DNA of 64,000 nt from Dryomyza anilis (Eukaryota; Arthropoda; Insecta; Diptera; Dryomyzidae), in contig OX638135.1 in NCBI GenBank assembly GCA_951804985.1, positions 70,156,803-70,220,802 of the forward strand, read 5' to 3'. This document shows, in pieces, positions 45,186-56,767 of this stretch (the stretch's first letter is position 1; every line of letters begins with the position of its first letter). The translations under genes and the position numbers were made by a program. The notes under the pieces were generated by a model. That model was given only the letters and a program-made list of their open reading frames with translations, did no database searches and was not told the origin of the DNA.

Positions 45186-46632
45186 GATCTTTTAGATCTT
45201 TTAGATCTTTTAGATCTTTTAGATCTTTTAAATCTTTTAGATCTTTTAGATCTTTAAGATCTTTAAGATCTTTAAGATCTTTAAGATCTTTTAGATCTTT
45301 TAGATTTTTAGATCTTTAAGATCTTTTAGATCTTTTAGATCTTTTAGATCTTTTTGATCTTTTAGATCTTTTAGATCTTTTAGATCTTTTAGATCTTTTA
45401 GATCTTTTAGATCTTTTAGATCTTTTAGATCTTTTAGATTTTTTAGATTTTTTAGATCTTTTAGATCTTTTAGATCTTTTAGATCTTTTAGATCTTTTAG
45501 ATCTTTTAGATCTTTTAGATCTTTTAGATCTTTTAGATCTTTTAGATCTTTTAGATCTTTTAGATCTTTTAGATCTTTTAGATCTTTTAGATCTTTTAAA
45601 TCTTTTAGATCTTTTAGATCTTAAAGATCTTTAAGATCTTAAAGATCTTTTAGATCTTTTAGATCTTTTAGATCTTTTAGATCTTTTAGATCTTTTAGAT
45701 CTTTTAGATCTTTTAGATCTTTTAGATCTTTTAGATCTTTTAGATCTTTTAGATCTTTTAGATCTTTTAGATCTTTTAGATCTTTAAGATCTTTTAGATC
45801 TTTTAGATCTTTTAGATCTTTTAGATCTTTTAGATCTTTTAGATCTTTTAGATCTTTTAAATCTTTTAAATCTTTTAGATCTTTTAGATCTTTTAGATCT
45901 TTTAGATCTTTTAGATCTTTTAGATCTTTTAGATCTTTTAGATCTTTTAGATCTTTTAGATCATTTAGATCTTTTAGATCTTTTAGATCTATTAGATCTT
46001 TTAGATCTTTTAGATCTTTTAGATCTTTTAGATCTTTTAGATCTTTTAGATCTTTTAGATCTTTTAGATCTTTTAGATCTTTTAGATCTTTAAGATCTTT
46101 AAGATCTTTTAGACCTTTTAGATATTTTAGATCTTTAGATCTTTTAGATCTTTTAGCTCTTTTAGATCTTTTAGATCTTTTAGATCTTTTAGATCTTTTA
46201 GATCTTTTAGATCTTTTAGATCTTTTAGATCTTTTAGATCTTTTAGATCTTTTAGATCTTTTATATCTTTTAGATCTTTTAGATCTTTTATCTCTTTTAG
46301 ATCTTTTAGATCTTTTAGATCTTTTAGATCTTTTAGATCTTTTAGATCTTTTAGATCTTTTAGATCTTTTAGATCTTTTAGATCTTTTAGATCTTTTAGA
46401 TCTTTTAGATCTTTTAGATCTTTTAGATCTTTTAGATCTTTTTGATCTTTTAGATCTTTTAGATCTTTTAGATCTTTTAGATCTTTTAGATCTTTTAGAT
46501 CTTTTAGATCTTTTAGATCTTTTAGATCTTTTAGATCTTTTAGATCTTTTAGATCTTTTAGATCTTTTAGATCTTTTAGATCTTTTAGATCTTTTAGATC
46601 TTTTAGATCTTTTAGATCTTTTAGATCTTTTA
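45186..46632. repeat. Long variant-rich A array
   Basis: Ordered markers: AATCTTTTA, four GATCTTTAA (45,249), an 8-bp unit, two GATTTTTTA near 45,437, a GATCTTAAA triplet at 45,617-45,643, GATCATTTA at 45,959 followed by GATCTATTA, two GATCTTTAA, GACCTTTTA, an 8-bp unit, GCTCTTTTA. The second half of this series recurs at 48,136, 53,376 and 55,076. Confidence 0.93.
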
Positions 46633-46902
46633 GATCTTTTTGATCTTTTTGATCTTTTTGATCTTTTTGATCTTTTTGATCTTTTTGATCTTTTTGATCT
46701 TTTTGATCTTTTTGATCTTTTTGATCTTTTTGATCTTTTTGATCTTTTTGATCTTTTTGATCTTTTTGATCTTTTTGATCTTTTTGATCTTTTTGATCTT
46801 TTTGATCTTTTTGATCTTTTTGATCTTTTTGATCTTTTTGATCTTTTAGATCTTTTTGATCTTTTAGATCTTTTTGATCTTTTTGATCTCTTCGATCTTT
46901 TA
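46633..46902. repeat. 23 T-units and GATCTCTTC junction
   Basis: After the T block, T and A units alternate, with GATCTCTTC at 46,885 then one A-unit. The junction is repeated at 48,928. Confidence 0.94.
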
Positions 46903-47694
46903 GATCTTTTTGATCTTTTTGATCTTTTTGATCTTTTTGATCTTTTTGATCTTTTTGATCTTTTTGATCTTTTTGATCTTTTTGATCTTTTTGATCTTTT
47001 TGATCTTTTTGATCTTTTTGATCTTTTTGATCTTTTTGATCTTTTTGATCTTTTTGATCTTTTTGATCTTTTTGATCTTTTTGATCTTTTTGATCTTTTT
47101 GATCTTTTTGATCTTTTTGATCTTTTTGATCTTTTTGATCTTTTTGATCTTTTTGATCTTTTTGATCTTTTTGATCTTTTTGATCTTTTTGATCTTTTTG
47201 ATCTTTTTGATCTTTTTGATCTTTTTGATCTTTTTGATCTTTTTGATCTTTTTGATCTTTTTGATCTTTTTGATCTTTTTGATCTTTTTGATCTTTTTGA
47301 TCTTTTTGATCTTTTTGATCTTTTTGATCTTTTTGATCTTTTTGATCTTTTTGATCTTTTTGATCTTTTTGATCTTTTTGATCTTTTTGATCTTTTTGAT
47401 CTTTTTGATCTTTTTGATCTTTTTGATCTTTTTGATCTTTTTGATCTTTTTGATCTTTTTGATCTTTTTGATCTTTTTGATCTTTTTGATCTTTTTGATC
47501 TTTTTGATCTTTTTGATCTTTTTGATCTTTTTGATCTTTTTGATCTTTTTGATCTTTTTGATCTTTTTGATCTTTTTGATCTTTTTGATCTTTTTGATCT
47601 TTTTGATCTTTTTGATCTTTTTGATCTTTTTGATCTTTTTGATCTTTTTGATCTTTTTGATCTTTTTGATCTTTTTGATCTTTTTGATCTTTTT
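46903..47694. repeat. T-unit array, 88 units
   Basis: Uninterrupted perfect GATCTTTTT. Confidence 0.97.
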
Positions 47695-48792
47695 GATCTT
47701 TTAGATCTTTTAGATCTTTTAGATCTTTTAGATCTTTTAGATCTTTTAGATCTTTTAGATCTTTTAGATCTTTTAGATCTTTTAGATCTTTTTGATCTTT
47801 TAGATCTTTTTGATCTTTTTGATCTTTTTGATCTTTTAGATCTTTTAGATCTTTTAGATCTTTTAGATCTTTTAAATCTTTTAAATCTTTTAGATCTTTT
47901 AGATCTTTTAGATCTTTTAGATCTTTTAGATCTTTTAGATCTTTTAGATCTTTTAGATCTTTTAGATCTTTTAGATCTTTTAGATCTTTTAGATCTTTTA
48001 GATCTTTTAGATCTTTTAGATCTTTTAAATCTTTTAAATCTTTTAGATCTTTTAGATCTTTTAGATCTTTTAGATCTTTTAGATCTTTTAGATCTTTTAG
48101 ATCTTTTAGATCTTTTAGATCTTTTAGATCTTTTAGATCATTTAGATCTTTTAGATCTTTTAGATCTATTAGATCTTTTAGATCTTTTAGATCTTTTAGA
48201 TCTTTTAGATCTTTTAGATCTTTTAGATCTTTTAGATCTTTTAGATCTTTTAGATCTTTTAGATCTTTTAGATCTTTTAGATCTTTTAGATCTTTTAGAT
48301 CTTTTAGATCTTTTAGATCTTTTAGCTCTTTTAGATCTTTTAGATCTTTTAGATCTTTTAGATCTTTTAGATCTTTTAGATCTTTTAGATCTTTTAGATC
48401 TTTTAGATCTTTTAGATCTTTTAGATCTTTTAGATCTTTTAGATCTTTTAGATCTTTTAGATCTTTTAGATCTTTTAGATCTTTTAGATCTTTTAGATCT
48501 TTTAGATCTTTTAGATCTTTTAGATCTTTTAGATCTTTTAGATCTTTTAGATCTTTTAGATCTTTTAGATCTTTTAGATCTTTTAGATCTTTTAGATCTT
48601 TTAGATCTTTTAGATCTTTTAGATCTTTTAGATCTTTTAGATCTTTTAGATCTTTTAGATCTTTTAGATCTTTTAGATCTTTTAGATCTTTTAGATCTTT
48701 TAGATCTTTTAGATCTTTTAGATCTTTTAGATCTTTTAGATCTTTTAGATCTTTTAGATCTTTTAGATCTTTTAGATCTTTTAGATCTTTTA
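47695..48792. repeat. A-unit array, 122 units
   Basis: A few T-units near 47,790-47,835, AATCTTTTA pairs near 47,876 and 48,029, GATCATTTA at 48,136 followed by GATCTATTA, and a GCTCTTTTA near 48,325. Confidence 0.94.
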
Positions 48793-48945
48793 GATCTTTT
48801 TGATCTTTTTGATCTTTTTGATCTTTTTGATCTTTTAGATCTTTTTGATCTTTTTGATCTTTTTGATCTTTTAGATCTTTTTGATCTTTTAGATCTTTTT
48901 GATCTTTTAGATCTTTTTGATCTTTTTGATCTCTTCGATCTTTTA
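48793..48945. repeat. Mixed T/A junction with GATCTCTTC
   Basis: Alternating T and A units ending GATCTCTTC (48,928) and an A-unit. Expanded version of 46,840-46,902. Confidence 0.93.
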
Positions 48946-49584
48946 GATCTTTTTGATCTTTTTGATCTTTTTGATCTTTTTGATCTTTTTGATCTTTTTG
49001 ATCTTTTTGATCTTTTTGATCTTTTTGATCTTTTTGATCTTTTTGATCTTTTTGATCTTTTTGATCTTTTTGATCTTTTTGATCTTTTTGATCTTTTTGA
49101 TCTTTTTGATCTTTTTGATCTTTTTGATCTTTTTGATCTTTTTGATCTTTTTGATCTTTTTGATCTTTTTGATCTTTTTGATCTTTTTGATCTTTTTGAT
49201 CTTTTTGATCTTTTTGATCTTTTTGATCTTTTTGATCTTTTTGATCTTTTTGATCTTTTTGATCTTTTTGATCTTTTTGATCTTTTTGATCTTTTTGATC
49301 TTTTTGATCTTTTTGATCTTTTTGATCTTTTTGATCTTTTTGATCTTTTTGATCTTTTTGATCTTTTTGATCTTTTTGATCTTTTTGATCTTTTTGATCT
49401 TTTTGATCTTTTTGATCTTTTTGATCTTTTTGATCTTTTTGATCTTTTTGATCTTTTTGATCTTTTTGATCTTTTTGATCTTTTTGATCTTTTTGATCTT
49501 TTTGATCTTTTTGATCTTTTTGATCTTTTTGATCTTTTTGATCTTTTTGATCTTTTTGATCTTTTTGATCTTTTTGATCTTTTT
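48946..49584. repeat. T-unit array, 71 units
   Basis: Perfect units up to M4 module 1. Confidence 0.96.
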
Positions 49585-49746
49585 GATCTCTTTGATCTCT
49601 TCGATCTTTTCGATCTTTTTGATCTTTCTGATATTTCTGATATTTTTGATCTTTCTGATATTTTTGATCTTTTTGATATTTTTGGTCTTTTTGATCTTTT
49701 CGATATTTGCGATCTTTTAGATCTTTCAGATCTTTTCGACCTTTTT
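49585..49746. repeat. M4 module 1 (162 bp)
   Basis: GATCTCTTT, GATCTCTTC, GATCTTTTC, T-unit, then GATCTTTCT and GATATT variants, GGTCTTTTT, T-unit or GATCTTTTC, GATATTTGC, A-unit, GATCTTTCA, GATCTTTTC, GACCTTTTT. The motif order parallels M2. Confidence 0.93.
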
Positions 49747-50169
49747 GATCTTTTTGATCTTTTTGATCTTTTTGATCTTTTTGATCTTTTTGATCTTTTT
49801 GATCTTTTTGATCTTTTTGATCTTTTTGATCTTTTTGATCTTTTTGATCTTTTTGATCTTTTTGATCTTTTTGATCTTTTTGATCTTTTTGATCTTTTTG
49901 ATCTTTTTGATCTTTTTGATCTTTTTGATCTTTTTGATCTTTTTGATCTTTTTGATCTTTTTGATCTTTTTGATCTTTTTGATCTTTTTGATCTTTTTGA
50001 TCTTTTTGATCTTTTTGATCTTTTTGATCTTTTTGATCTTTTTGATCTTTTTGATCTTTTTGATCTTTTTGATCTTTTTGATCTTTTTGATCTTTTTGAT
50101 CTTTTTGATCTTTTTGATCTTTTTTATCTTTTTGATCTTTTTGATCTTTTTGATCTTTTTTATCTTTTT
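49747..50169. repeat. T-unit array, 47 units
   Basis: Two TATCTTTTT variants near its right end. Confidence 0.95.
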
Positions 50170-50315
50170 GATCTTTCTGATATTTTTGATCTTTTTGATA
50201 TTTTTGGTCTTTTGATTTGATTTGGTCTTTTTGGTCTTTTTGATCTTTTTGATCTTTTTGATCTTTTTGATTTGATTTGATCTTTTTGATCTTTTTGATT
50301 TGATTTGGTCTTTTT
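50170..50315. repeat. Module with paired 5-bp GATTT units
   Basis: Starts like M4 (GATCTTTCT, GATATTTTT, T-unit, GATATTTTT, 8-bp GGTCTTTT). It then has pairs of GATTT at 50,214, 50,269 and 50,297 with GGTCTTTTT and T-units between. The GCGATC and GACC parts of M4 are absent. Confidence 0.9.
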
Positions 50316-51404
50316 GATCTTTTTGATCTTTTTGATCTTTTTGATCTTTTTGATCTTTTTGATCTTTTTGATCTTTTTGATCTTTTTGATCTTTTTGATC
50401 TTTTTGATCTTTTTGATCTTTTTGATCTTTTTGATCTTTTTGATCTTTTTGATCTTTTTGATCTTTTTGATCTTTTTGATCTTTTTGATCTTTTTGATCT
50501 TTTTGATCTTTTTGATCTTTTTGATCTTTTTGATCTTTTTGATCTTTTTGATCTTTTTGATCTTTTTGATCTTTTTGATCTTTTTGATCTTTTTGATCTT
50601 TTTGATCTTTTTGATCTTTTTGATCTTTTTGATCTTTTTGATCTTTTTGATCTTTTTGATCTTTTTGATCTTTTTGATCTTTTTGATCTTTTTGATCTTT
50701 TTGATCTTTTTGATCTTTTTGATCTTTTTGATCTTTTTGATCTTTTTGATCTTTTTGATCTTTTTGATCTTTTTGATCTTTTTGATCTTTTTGATCTTTT
50801 TGATCTTTTTGATCTATTTGATCTTTTTGATCTTTTTGATCTTTTTGATCTTTTTGATCTTTTTGATCTTTTTGATCTTTTTGATCTTTTTGATCTTTTT
50901 GATCTTTTTGATCTTTTTGATCTTTTTGATCTTTTTGATCTTTTTGATCTTTTTGATCTTTTTGATCTTTTTGATCTTTTTGATCTTTTTGATCTTTTTG
51001 ATCTTTTTGATCTTTTTGATCTTTTTGATCTTTTTGATCTTTTTGATCTTTTTAATCTTTTTGATCTTTTTGATCTTTTTGATCTTTTTGATCTTTTTGA
51101 TCTTTTTGATCTTTTTGATCTTTTTGATCTTTTTGATCTTTTTGATCTTTTTGATCTTTTTGATCTTTTTGATCTTTTTGATCTTTTTGATCTTTTTGAT
51201 CTTTTTGATCTTTTTGATCTTTTTGATCTTTTTGATCTTTTTGATCTTTTTGATCTTTTTGATCTTTTTGATCTTTTTGATCTTTTTGATCTTTTTGATC
51301 TTTTTGATCTTTTTGATCTTTTTGATCTTTTTGATCTTTTTGATCTTTTAGATCTTTTAGATCTTTTTGATCTTTTAGATCTTTTTGATCTTTTTGATCT
51401 TTTA
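50316..51404. repeat. T-unit array, 114 units, and mixed junction
   Basis: T array to 51,341 with one GATCTATTT near 50,812 and one AATCTTTTT near 51,053. A seven-unit T/A mix follows. Confidence 0.95.
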
Positions 51405-52583
51405 GATCTTTTTGATCTTTTTGATCTTTTTGATCTTTTTGATCTTTTTGATCTTTTTGATCATTTTGATCATTTTGATCTTTTTGATCTTTTTGATCTT
51501 TTTGATCTTTTTGATCTTTTTGATCTTTTTGATCTTTTTGATCTTTTTGATCTTTTTGATCTTTTTGATCTTTTTGATCTTTTTGATCTTATTGATCTTT
51601 TTGATCTTTTTGATCTTTTTGATCTTTTTGATCTTTTTGATCTTTTTGATCTTTTTGATCTTTTTGATCTTTTTGATCTTTTTGATCTTTTTGATCTTTT
51701 TGATCTTTTTGATCTTTTTGATCTTTTTGATCTTTTTGATCTTTTTGATCTTTTTGATCTTTTTGATCTTTTTGATCTTTTTGATCTTTTTGATCTTTTT
51801 GATCTTTTTGATCTTTTTGATCTTTTTGATCTTTTTGATCTTTTTGATCTTTTTGATCTTTTTGATCTTTTTGATCTTTTTGATCTTTTTGATCTTTTTG
51901 ATCTTTTTGATCTTTTTGATCTTTTTGATCTTTTTGATCTTTTTGATCTTTTTGATCTTTTTGATCTTTTTGATCTTTTTGATCTTTTTGATCTTTTTGA
52001 TCTTTTTGATCTTTTTGATCTTTTTGATCTTTTTGATCTTTTTGATCTTTTGGATCTTTTTGATCTTTTTGATCTTTTTGATCTTTTTGATCTTTTTGAT
52101 CTTTTTGATCTTTTTGATCTTTTTGATCTTTTTGATCTTTTTGATCTTTTTGATCTCTTTGATCTTTTTGATCTTTTTGATCTTTTTGATCTTTTTGATC
52201 TTTTTGATCTTTTTGATCTTTTTGATCTTTTTGATCTTTTTGATCTTTTTGATCTTTTTGATCTTTTTGATCTTTTTGATCTTTTTGATCTTTTTGATCT
52301 TTTTGATCTTTTTGATCTTTTTGATCTTTTTGATCTTTTTGATCTTTTTGATCTTTTTGATCTTTTTGATCTTTTTGATCTTTTTGATCTTTTTGATCTT
52401 TTTGATCTTTTAGATCTTTTTGATCTTTTTGATCTTTTTGATCTTTTTGGTCTTTTAGATGTTTTTGATCTTTTTGATCTTTTTGATCTTTTTGATCTTT
52501 TTGATCTTTTTGATCTTTTTGATCTTTTAGATCTTTTTGATCTTTTTGATCTTTTTGATCTCTTCGATCTTTTAGATCTTTTA
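51405..52583. repeat. T-unit array and mixed junction with GATCTCTTC
   Basis: Two GATCATTTT near 51,460, one GATCTTATT near 51,590, one GATCTTTTG near 52,047 and one GATCTCTTT near 52,155. From 52,404 single A-units, a GGTCTTTTA-GATGTTTTT pair (52,449) and GATCTCTTC (52,557) occur. Confidence 0.94.
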
Positions 52584-52916
52584 GATCTTTTTGATCTTTT
52601 TGATCTTTTTGATCTTTTTGATCTTTTTGATCTTTTTGATCTTTTTGATCTTTTTGATCTTTTTGATCTTTTTGATCTTTTTGATCTTTTTGATCTTTTT
52701 GATCTTTTTGATCTTTTTGATCTTTTTGATCTTTTTGATCTTTTTGATCTTTTTGATCTTTTTGATCTTTTTGATCTTTTTGATCTTTTTGATCTTTTTG
52801 ATCTTTTTGATCTTTTTGATCTTTTTGATCTTTTTGATCTTTTTGATCTTTTTGATCTTTTTGATCTTTTTGATCTTTTTGATCTTTTTGATCTTTTTGA
52901 TCTTTTTGATCTTTTT
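52584..52916. repeat. T-unit array, 37 units
   Basis: Perfect units directly before X cluster 1. Confidence 0.96.
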
Positions 52917-52997
52917 GATCTTAAAGATCTTTAAGATCTTAAAGATCTTTTAGATCTTTTAGATCTTAAAGATCTTTAAGATCTTTAAGATCTTAAA
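52917..52997. repeat. X cluster 1: palindromic GATCTTAAA/GATCTTTAA units
   Basis: Nine units: TTAAA, TTTAA, TTAAA endings, two A-units, then TTAAA, TTTAA, TTTAA, TTAAA endings. Adjacent TTAAA and TTTAA units form 22-bp perfect palindromes centred on GATC. Confidence 0.95.
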
Positions 52998-54076
52998 GAT
53001 CTTTTAGATCTTTTAGATCTTTTAGATCTTTTAGATCTTTTAGATCTTTTAGATCTTTTAGATCTTTTAGATCTTTTAGATCTTTTAGATCTTTTAGATC
53101 TTTTAGATCTTTTAGATCTTAAAGATCTTTAAGATCTTAAAGATCTTTTAGATCTTTTAGATCTTTTAGATCTTTTCGATATTTTTGATCTTTTCGATCT
53201 TTTCGATCTTTTAGATCTTTTAGATCTTTTAGATCTTTTAGATCTTTTAGATCTTTTAGATCTTTTAGATCTTTTAGATCTTTTAGATCTTTTAGATCTT
53301 TTAAATCTTTTAGATCTTTTAGATCTTTTAGATCTTTTAGATCTTTTAGATCTTTAAGATCTTTTAGATCTTTTAGATCATTTAGATCTTTTAGATCTTT
53401 TAGATCTTTTAGATCTATTAGATCTTTTAGATCTTTTAGATCTTTTAGATCTTTTAGATCTTTTAGATCTTTTAGATCTTTTAGATCTTTTAGATCTTTT
53501 AGATCTTTTAGATCTTTTAGATCTTTTAGATCTTTTAGATCTTTTAGATCTTTTAGATCTTTTAGATCTTTTAGATCTTTTAGATCTTTTAGATCTTTTA
53601 TATCTTTAAGATCTTTTAGACCTTTTAGATCTTTTAGATCTTTAGATCTTTTAGATCTTTTAGATCTTTTAGATCTTTTAGATCTTTTAGATCTTTTAGA
53701 TCTTTTAGATCTTTTAGATCTTTTAGATCTTTTAGATCTTTTAGATCTTTTAGATCTTTTAGATCTTTTAGATCTTTTAGATCTTTTAGATCTTTTAGAT
53801 CTTTTAGATCTTTTAGATCTTTTAGATCTTTTAGATCTTTTAGATCTTTTAGATCTTTTAGATCTTTTAGATCTTTTAGATCTTTTAGATCTTTTAGATC
53901 TTTTAGATCTTTTAGATCTTTTAGATCTTTTAGATCTTTTAGATCTTTTAGATCTTTTAGATCTTTTAGATCTTTTAGATCTTTTAGATCTTTTAGATCT
54001 TTTAGATCTTTTAGATCTTTTAGATCTTTTAGATCTTTTAGATCTTTTAGATCTTTTAGATCTTTTAGATCTTTTA
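52998..54076. repeat. A-unit array, 1.7-kb cassette copy 1
   Basis: Markers in order: GATCTTAAA/GATCTTTAA/GATCTTAAA at 53,115, a GATATTTTT/GATCTTTTC patch near 53,170-53,210, AATCTTTTA, GATCTTTAA, GATCATTTA at 53,376, GATCTATTA, TATCTTTAA near 53,600, GACCTTTTA and an 8-bp GATCTTTA. Confidence 0.94.
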
Positions 54077-54589
54077 GATCTTTTTGATCTTTTTGATCTT
54101 TTTGATCTTTTTGATCTTTTTGATCTTTTTGATCTTTTTGATCTTTTTGATCTTTTTGATCTTTTTGATCTTTTTGATCTTTTTGATCTTTTTGATCTTT
54201 TTGATCTTTTTGATCTTTTTGATCTTTTTGATCTTTTTGATCTTTTTGATCTTTTTGATCTTTTTGATCTTTTTGATCTTTTTGATCTTTTTGATCTTTT
54301 TGATCTTTTTGATCTTTTTGATCTTTTTGATCTTTTTGATCTTTTTGATCTTTTTGATCTTTTTGATCTTTTTGATCTTTTTGATCTTTTTGATCTTTTT
54401 GATCTTTTTGATCTTTTTGATCTTTTTGATCTTTTTGATCTTTTTGATCTTTTTGATCTTTTTGATCTTTTTGATCTTTTTGATCTTTTTGATCTTTTTG
54501 ATCTTTTTGATCTTTTTGATCTTTTTGATCTTTTTGATCTTTTTGATCTTTTTGATCTTTTTGATCTTTTTGATCTTTTTGATCTTTTT
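54077..54589. repeat. T-unit array, 57 units
   Basis: Perfect units before X cluster 2. The counterpart before X cluster 1 has 37 units. Confidence 0.96.
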
Positions 54590-54670
54590 GATCTTAAAGA
54601 TCTTTAAGATCTTAAAGATCTTTTAGATCTTTTAGATCTTAAAGATCTTTAAGATCTTTAAGATCTTAAA
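54590..54670. repeat. X cluster 2
   Basis: Nine-unit copy of X cluster 1, 1,673 bp downstream. Confidence 0.95.
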
Positions 54671-55767
54671 GATCTTTTAGATCTTTTAGATCTTTTAGAT
54701 CTTTTAGATCTTTTAGATCTTTTAGATCTTTTAGATCTTTTAGATCTTTTAGATCTTTTAGATCTTTTAGATCTTTTAGATCTTTTAGATCTTTTAAATC
54801 TTTTAGATCTTTTAGATCTTAAAGATCTTTAAGATCTTAAAGATCTTTTAGATCTTTTAGATCTTTTAGATCTTTTCGATATTTTTGATCTTTTCGATCT
54901 TTTCGATCTTTTAGATCTTTTAGATCTTTTAGATCTTTTAGATCTTTTAGATCTTTTAGATCTTTTAGATCTTTTAGATCTTTTAGATCTTTTAGATCTT
55001 TTAAATCTTTTAGATCTTTTAGATCTTTTAGATCTTTTAGATCTTTTAGATCTTTAAGATCTTTTAGATCTTTTAGATCATTTAGATCTTTTAGATCTTT
55101 TAGATCTTTTAGATCTATTAGATCTTTTAGATCTTTTAGATCTTTTAGATCTTTTAGATCTTTTAGATCTTTTAGATCTTTTAGATCTTTTAGATCTTTT
55201 AGATCTTTTAGATCTTTTAGATCTTTTAGATCTTTTAGATCTTTTAGATCTTTTAGATCTTTTAGATCTTTTAGATCTTTTAGATCTTTTAGATCTTTTA
55301 TATCTTTAAGATCTTTTAGACCTTTTAGATCTTTTAGATCTTTAGATCTTTTAGATCTTTTAGATCTTTTAGATCTTTTAGATCTTTTAGATCTTTTAGA
55401 TCTTTTAGATCTTTTAGATCTTTTAGATCTTTTAGATCTTTTAGATCTTTTAGATCTTTTAGATCTTTTAGATCTTTTAGATCTTTTAGATCTTTTAGAT
55501 CTTTTAGATCTTTTAGATCTTTTAGATCTTTTAGATCTTTTAGATCTTTTAGATCTTTTAGATCTTTTAGATCTTTTAGATCTTTTAGATCTTTTAGATC
55601 TTTTAGATCTTTTAGATCTTTTAGATCTTTTAGATCTTTTAGATCTTTTAGATCTTTTAGATCTTTTAGATCTTTTAGATCTTTTAGATCTTTTAGATCT
55701 TTTAGATCTTTTAGATCTTTTAGATCTTTTAGATCTTTTAGATCTTTTAGATCTTTTAGATCTTTTA
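54671..55767. repeat. A-unit array, 1.7-kb cassette copy 2
   Basis: Same marker order as copy 1, with most markers offset by 1,700 bp (for example GATCATTTA at 55,076). An additional AATCTTTTA lies near 54,794. Confidence 0.95.
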
Positions 55768-56118
55768 GATCTTTTTGATCTTTTTGATCTTTTTGATCTT
55801 TTTGATCTTTTTGATCTTTTTGATCTTTTTGATCTTTTTGATCTTTTTGATCTTTTTGATCTTTTTGATCTTTTTGATCTTTTTGATCTTTTTGATCTTT
55901 TTGATCTTTTTGATCTTTTTGATCTTTTTGATCTTTTTGATCTTTTTGATCTTTTTGATCTTTTTGATCTTTTTGATCTTTTTGATCTTTTTGATCTTTT
56001 TGATCTTTTTGATCTTTTTGATCTTTTTGATCTTTTTGATCTTTTTGATCTTTTTGATCTTTTTGATCTTTTTGATCTTTTTGATCTTTTTGATCTTTTT
56101 GATCTTTTTGATCTTTTA
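55768..56118. repeat. T-unit array, 38 units plus one A-unit
   Basis: Perfect units, then a single A-unit before M4 module 2. Confidence 0.96.
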
Positions 56119-56280
56119 GATCTCTTCGATCTTTTTGATCTCTTCGATCTTTTCGATCTTTTTGATCTTTCTGATATTTTTGATCTTTCTGATATTTTTG
56201 ATCTTTTTGATATTTTTGGTCTTTTTGATCTTTTCGATATTTGCGATCTTTTAGATCTTTCAGATCTTTTCGACCTTTTT
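56119..56280. repeat. M4 module 2 (162 bp)
   Basis: GATCTCTTC twice around a T-unit, then the same GATCTTTCT/GATATTTTT/GGTCTTTTT/GATATTTGC/GATCTTTCA/GACCTTTTT order as M4 module 1. Confidence 0.94.
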
Positions 56281-56605
56281 GATCTTTTTGATCTTTTTGA
56301 TCTTTTTGATCTTTTTGATCTTTTTGATCTTTTTGATCTTTTTGATCTTTTTGATCTTTTTGATCTTTTTGATCTTTTCGTTCTTTTTGATCTTTTTGAT
56401 CTTTTTTGATCTTTTTGATCTTTTTGATCTTTTTGATCTTTTTGATCTTTTTGATCTTTTTGATCTTTTTGATCTTTTTGATCTTTTTGATCTTTTTGAT
56501 CTTTTTGATCTTTTTGATCTTTTTGATCTTTTTGATCTTTTTGATCTTTTTGATCTTTTTGATCTTTTTGATCTTTTTGATCTTTTTGATCTTTTTGATC
56601 TTTTT
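56281..56605. repeat. T-unit array with GATCTTTTC-GTTCTTTTT pair
   Basis: The pair lies at 56,371-56,388 and a 10-bp unit at 56,398. Otherwise T-units. Confidence 0.94.
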
Positions 56606-56767
56606 GATCTCTTCGATCTTTTTGATCTCTTCGATCTTTTCGATCTTTTTGATCTTTCTGATATTTTTGATCTTTCTGATATTTTTGATCTTTTTGATAT
56701 TTTTGGTCTTTTTGATCTTTTCGATATTTGCGATCTTTTAGATCTTTCAGATCTTTTCGACCTTTTT
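56606..56767. repeat. M4 module 3 (162 bp)
   Basis: Copy of M4 module 2 at a 487-bp offset. Confidence 0.94.
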
